The translations under genes were made by a program, and so were the position numbers. From positions 62,001 to 126,000 of the forward strand of contig NZ_JHWD01000007.1 of NCBI RefSeq assembly GCF_000622225.1: 64,000 bases of DNA, in the 5' to 3' direction. The notes below the pieces were generated by a model. The model was not told where the DNA came from and did not search any database. It saw nothing but the letters and a program-made list of their open reading frames with translations. This document shows, in pieces, positions 62,201-64,000 of this stretch. This stretch comes from Roseomonas mucosa ATCC BAA-692. GTDB taxonomy: Bacteria > Pseudomonadota > Alphaproteobacteria > Acetobacterales > Acetobacteraceae. Positions within the stretch are counted from its first letter, which is position 1, and each line of letters starts with the position of its first letter.

Positions 62201-63164
62201 AGGGCGGGCCGGCGCCTCGCGCGTCAGCGGCCAACTGGGCTTTCCCGAAGGACCGGACGGGTTCTGGCGGATCGTGGCGCGCGGCCCGGTGCTGGACCTG
62301 CGCGGCGCCGATCCGGATTTCCTGGGCGGGCCGGAGGATGAGAAGGGTTCGGCGGAGCGCAGCGCCCTGCCGGGCTTCGACGCCGATATCGCGCTGGGCC
62401 AGGTGCTGACCTCGGACGGCCCCTATGAGCGGGTCGAGGCCCTGATCCGGCACGATGCGCGGGGGGTGCTGCGGCAGATGCAGGCCTCCGGCCGCTCCGG
62501 CGGGCAGGAGGCCTTCGCCGCCGCGGTCACGCCGCGCGCCGGCGGCGGGCGGGACCTGTCGGTGCGGGTGGCGGATCTGGGACGGCTGCTGCGGCTCACC
62601 GGCACCACGGGCGACGTGCAGGACGGCCGGCTGCGCGTCCAGGGCCGCTGGGCCGCCGACACGCCATCCTCGCCGCTGCTGGGCGAGGCGGAGCTGGAGG
62701 ATTTCGGCCTGCGCGGACGGGCACGGCTGGGCAAGCTGCTGCAGGCTCTGTCGCTCTACGGCATCCCGGAGGCGCTGACCGGGCCGGGGCTGCGCGTGAG
62801 CAGCCTGCACGCGCCCTTCGCCCTGACGCGGGAGGCGCTGGGGCTGGAGGATGTGCGGCTCAGCTCCGCCTCGCTCGGCGCCACCGCCAAGGGGCGGGTG
62901 ATGCGCCGGGACGGACGGCTGGAGCTGGAGGGGACGATCGTGCCGTCCTACCTGCTGAACAGCCTGCCCGGGCGCCTGCCCCTGGTCGGGCGGCTGTTCA
63001 GCGCCGAGCCGGGCGGCGGGCTGCTGGCCGCGACCTTCACGGCCACCGGCACGCTGGGCGATCCGCGGATCACCGTGAACCCGCTCTCCATGCTGGCCCC
63101 GGGGATGCTGCGGAACCTGTTCGGCAGCGGCACGCCGCCCCGGGCAGGCGCCCGGGAGCGCTGA
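59232..63164 (+). CDS. AsmA/YhdP-like envelope protein
   Basis: A 1,310-aa protein with one membrane helix (about residues 32-55), then a very long periplasmic region rich in beta strands, like the YhdP/AsmA/TamB bridge proteins that carry phospholipids to the outer membrane. A low-complexity Pro/Gly/Ala/Gln stretch lies near residues 394-418, and a second Pro/Ala insert near 478-517. The C-terminus has the LRVSSLHAPFALTREALGL and LEGTIVPSYLLNSLPG segments. It diverges from glnE with an 86-base gap. Confidence 0.85.
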   Translation: MPPPGPGRRLRRALRWLFRRRILPLLVSLTHAAMTLAAAGGLVACALLWRLQAGPLPVPMLATALEQLISSDGVELRIGAAALSWLPPAESGGSPALSLRLYGLQLPDASGKARLELPEIAAQLPARNLLLRGAYVPETLTVDGPLLVLEVGPDGLPDMPRATRGGAAAGDGSRGPARPLPDENPLQYLLRRSGARDRLAALHEVRVNAARLEVRDHDGELRAVMQGGDLLLRRDRQGENVGFRGGGSLRVGAAEGTLRFLGHIGAEPATLDLHISLPAMRPAEIAAELPVLAPLAGLDAPVALEARLRYSRDGVRGQLDMRAGGGTLLLPDGGSAVIGGGPDAASLSLRLDGVDAERRPWGHVEIGLRQGRLDVPGLGKVQVGDALPVAGASGGPPSGTPQPGAPQPGAPQPGAPGAAGTAGVVPALRLSASLGAPDAQGRSSGAAELTLGRLAVSAATGEQVSFGAAAPSPPSRRSGGMARPPVQGEAGSKAPGPDAGAARPVPPASTAPVPPPAAGPAGGESRIALRFSGLDLLRWNVPSAGLDLHLGSGQVAQPDGTRIGFRRVEAAVEAAPDRVALQRLRLVLAEGAGARGNAPVAQAQGEALRHAEGWRWRLGLGVDRTFLPDLALYWPASVAPGGRSWIVENLTAGTARDGHWDFGGLLPANGGTPKLETMTGMLTVEDATVHWLRPVPPVEHVSGTIRFLSPAEILVEGQGGRQQGTALAAQEVRVRLYDLDIGQEKTEISGRVAGPLNDMLRVVDHPRLHLLQTVPIDLSRASGKANATLHLAFPLLADLPAERIAVAVKAQVTDAALPDLLLDQSLRKGRASLDLTEAGMRLDGTADLGPLRAARMGMQVDFRDGPPGQLVVQGQVEGPAELAALRGTRFDILGDRIGGQAAVSARFEQHRGADTQVEAKADLAQARLSLAPLNWRKAPGPAARAEMSMRLRDGALRSIDGLRIEAPDMLLRGAAEFAPGSRITRLTLAEGRAGASRVSGQLGFPEGPDGFWRIVARGPVLDLRGADPDFLGGPEDEKGSAERSALPGFDADIALGQVLTSDGPYERVEALIRHDARGVLRQMQASGRSGGQEAFAAAVTPRAGGGRDLSVRVADLGRLLRLTGTTGDVQDGRLRVQGRWAADTPSSPLLGEAELEDFGLRGRARLGKLLQALSLYGIPEALTGPGLRVSSLHAPFALTREALGLEDVRLSSASLGATAKGRVMRRDGRLELEGTIVPSYLLNSLPGRLPLVGRLFSAEPGGGLLAATFTATGTLGDPRITVNPLSMLAPGMLRNLFGSGTPPRAGARER

Positions 63165-63193
63165 CAGGGACGGTGGCCCTGCCCGCCGGCCCC

Positions 63194-64000
63194 TCAGACC
63201 GGCAGCGTCACCACCGCCCGCAGGCCACCCTCGGCGCGGTTCTCCAGCGTCACGTCGCCGCCATGGGCGCGCAGGATGTTGCGGGCGATGGGCAGGCCGA
63301 GCCCGGTGCCGCCGGTCTCGCGGTTGCGGCTGGTTTCCAGCCGGCGGAAGGGCTGGAACACCGCCTCCTGCGATTCCTCCGGCACGCCCGGCCCGTCATC
63401 CTCGACAAAAAGCCGCACCACCGGGTTCTGCCGGCCGCTGGGCGGCTCCAGCCGGATCCGGGCGGCCTGGCCGTATTTCAGCGCGTTGCCGACGAGGTTC
63501 GTCAGCGCCCGCTTGAGCGCTATGGGCCGGCCCCGCACCGTCAGCCGCAGCGGCCCGGCATAGGTCAGCGCCTCCTCCGCCTCCGGCCGTGCATCCGCCT
63601 CCTCGTCCAGCACGGTGCGGCAGAGCGCGGCGAGGTCGAGGGGCACCGAGGGCTCGTCCGCCGCGTCGTCGCGGGCGAAGGCCAGGGTGGCGTTCACCAT
63701 GGCCTCCATCTCGTCGAGGTCGGACAGCATCCGCCGCCGCTGCTCGTCATCCTCCAGGAACTCGGCGCGCAGCCGCAGCCGGGTGATCGGCGTGCGCAGG
63801 TCATGACCGATCGCCGCCAGCATCTGCGTCCGGTCGCCGACGAAGCGCCGGATGCGCTCGGCCATGGTGTTGAAGGCATGCGCGGCGGTGGCGACCTCCA
63901 GCGGACCGGTTTCCGGCAGGGGCGGCGCGTTCACGTCGCGCCCCAGCGCCTCGGCGGCCCGCGCCAGGTCGCGCACCGGCCGGATCAGCCGCCGCGTCGC
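63194..64000 (-). CDS. sensor histidine kinase, C-terminal part (cut by window edge)
   Basis: The reading frame runs off the right end, so the start is missing. What is seen is the end of a HAMP linker (RRLIRPVRDLARAAEALG), a HisKA helix with the phosphorylated His in GHDLRTPITRLRLRAEFL, and an ATPase domain. The ATPase domain has NALKYG, DDGPGVP and GTGLGLPIARNI. It resembles EnvZ-type kinases. Its response regulator is presumably outside the window. Confidence 0.92.
   Translation of the reverse strand, partial: ATRRLIRPVRDLARAAEALGRDVNAPPLPETGPLEVATAAHAFNTMAERIRRFVGDRTQMLAAIGHDLRTPITRLRLRAEFLEDDEQRRRMLSDLDEMEAMVNATLAFARDDAADEPSVPLDLAALCRTVLDEEADARPEAEEALTYAGPLRLTVRGRPIALKRALTNLVGNALKYGQAARIRLEPPSGRQNPVVRLFVEDDGPGVPEESQEAVFQPFRRLETSRNRETGGTGLGLPIARNILRAHGGDVTLENRAEGGLRAVVTLPV

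Overview
The window is a stretch of very GC-rich chromosome from an alphaproteobacterium, most likely a Rhodospirillales/Acetobacteraceae member close to Roseomonas. The placement is inferred from gene content. There is a circularly permuted two-piece ssrA next to an alpha-type sspB, a gcrA cell-cycle regulator, a UPF0262 gene, and a motility cluster holding fliL, fliM, a DUF6468 gene, motE, cheY and cheZ. I saw no insertion sequence, prophage, CRISPR array or tRNA. The window reads as ordinary chromosome with densely packed, often overlapping genes.

Layout. 0.1-3.1 kb: an exported helical protein, a small membrane protein coupled to thyX, and an exported alpha/beta hydrolase. 3.2-4.2 kb: permuted tmRNA (ssrA) followed by sspB, which form the trans-translation and ClpXP-delivery module. 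4.4-9.6 kb: class I fumarase, a 58-aa protein, a polyol-type dehydrogenase, a VOC protein, an exported protein, and a ribbon-helix-helix/thioredoxin pair. 9.7-13.3 kb (minus): metallophosphoesterase, gcrA, acetamidase/formamidase-like protein and radA. 13.4-13.8 kb: an imperfect four-copy GC-rich repeat. 13.8-15.2 kb (minus): speE and speD for spermidine synthesis.

15.4-25.6 kb is the motility region. The minus-strand operon runs fliL-fliM-DUF6468-motE-cheY-cheZ-(956-aa repeat protein), with nearly every junction overlapping by a few bases. Diverging from it is flgF-flgG-flgA-flgH, preceded by a perfect sigma-54 -24/-12 element. The two operons encode rod and L-ring parts, the switch, a stator chaperone and the CheY/CheZ output.

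25.7-35.0 kb: CsbD-like and SRAP-domain stress/repair proteins, 5-hydroxyisourate hydrolase coupled to an FMO-type flavoprotein, a GGDEF-EAL protein, and a ureide/carbamoyl-type amidohydrolase. Next come an M20 peptidase and a coupled pair (TauD-like and hydantoin-racemase-like) that both lack the expected catalytic residues. 35.1-44.7 kb: a zinc metallopeptidase, a PQQ-dependent sugar dehydrogenase with its cytochrome c, a polytopic glycosyltransferase, SDR, a 3-methyladenine glycosylase, a Tat-type phosphoesterase, an esterase and a quinone reductase. 45-48.5 kb: two orphan solute-binding proteins and a diaminopropionate ammonia-lyase homologue lacking the PLP lysine. 49-59.1 kb: DUF983, UPF0262, mtnA, a degenerate anmK-like gene divergent from tyrS, an SPL-type radical SAM protein, a DedA/YqaA protein, peroxiredoxin and glnE. 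59.2-64 kb: a 1,310-aa AsmA/YhdP-like protein and a sensor kinase cut by the window edge.

The points most worth a second look are the ssrA-sspB module, the 13.4 kb repeat, the CheZ tail that copies the FliM CheY-binding motif, the flavoprotein-HIU hydrolase pair, and four enzyme-fold proteins missing key catalytic residues.
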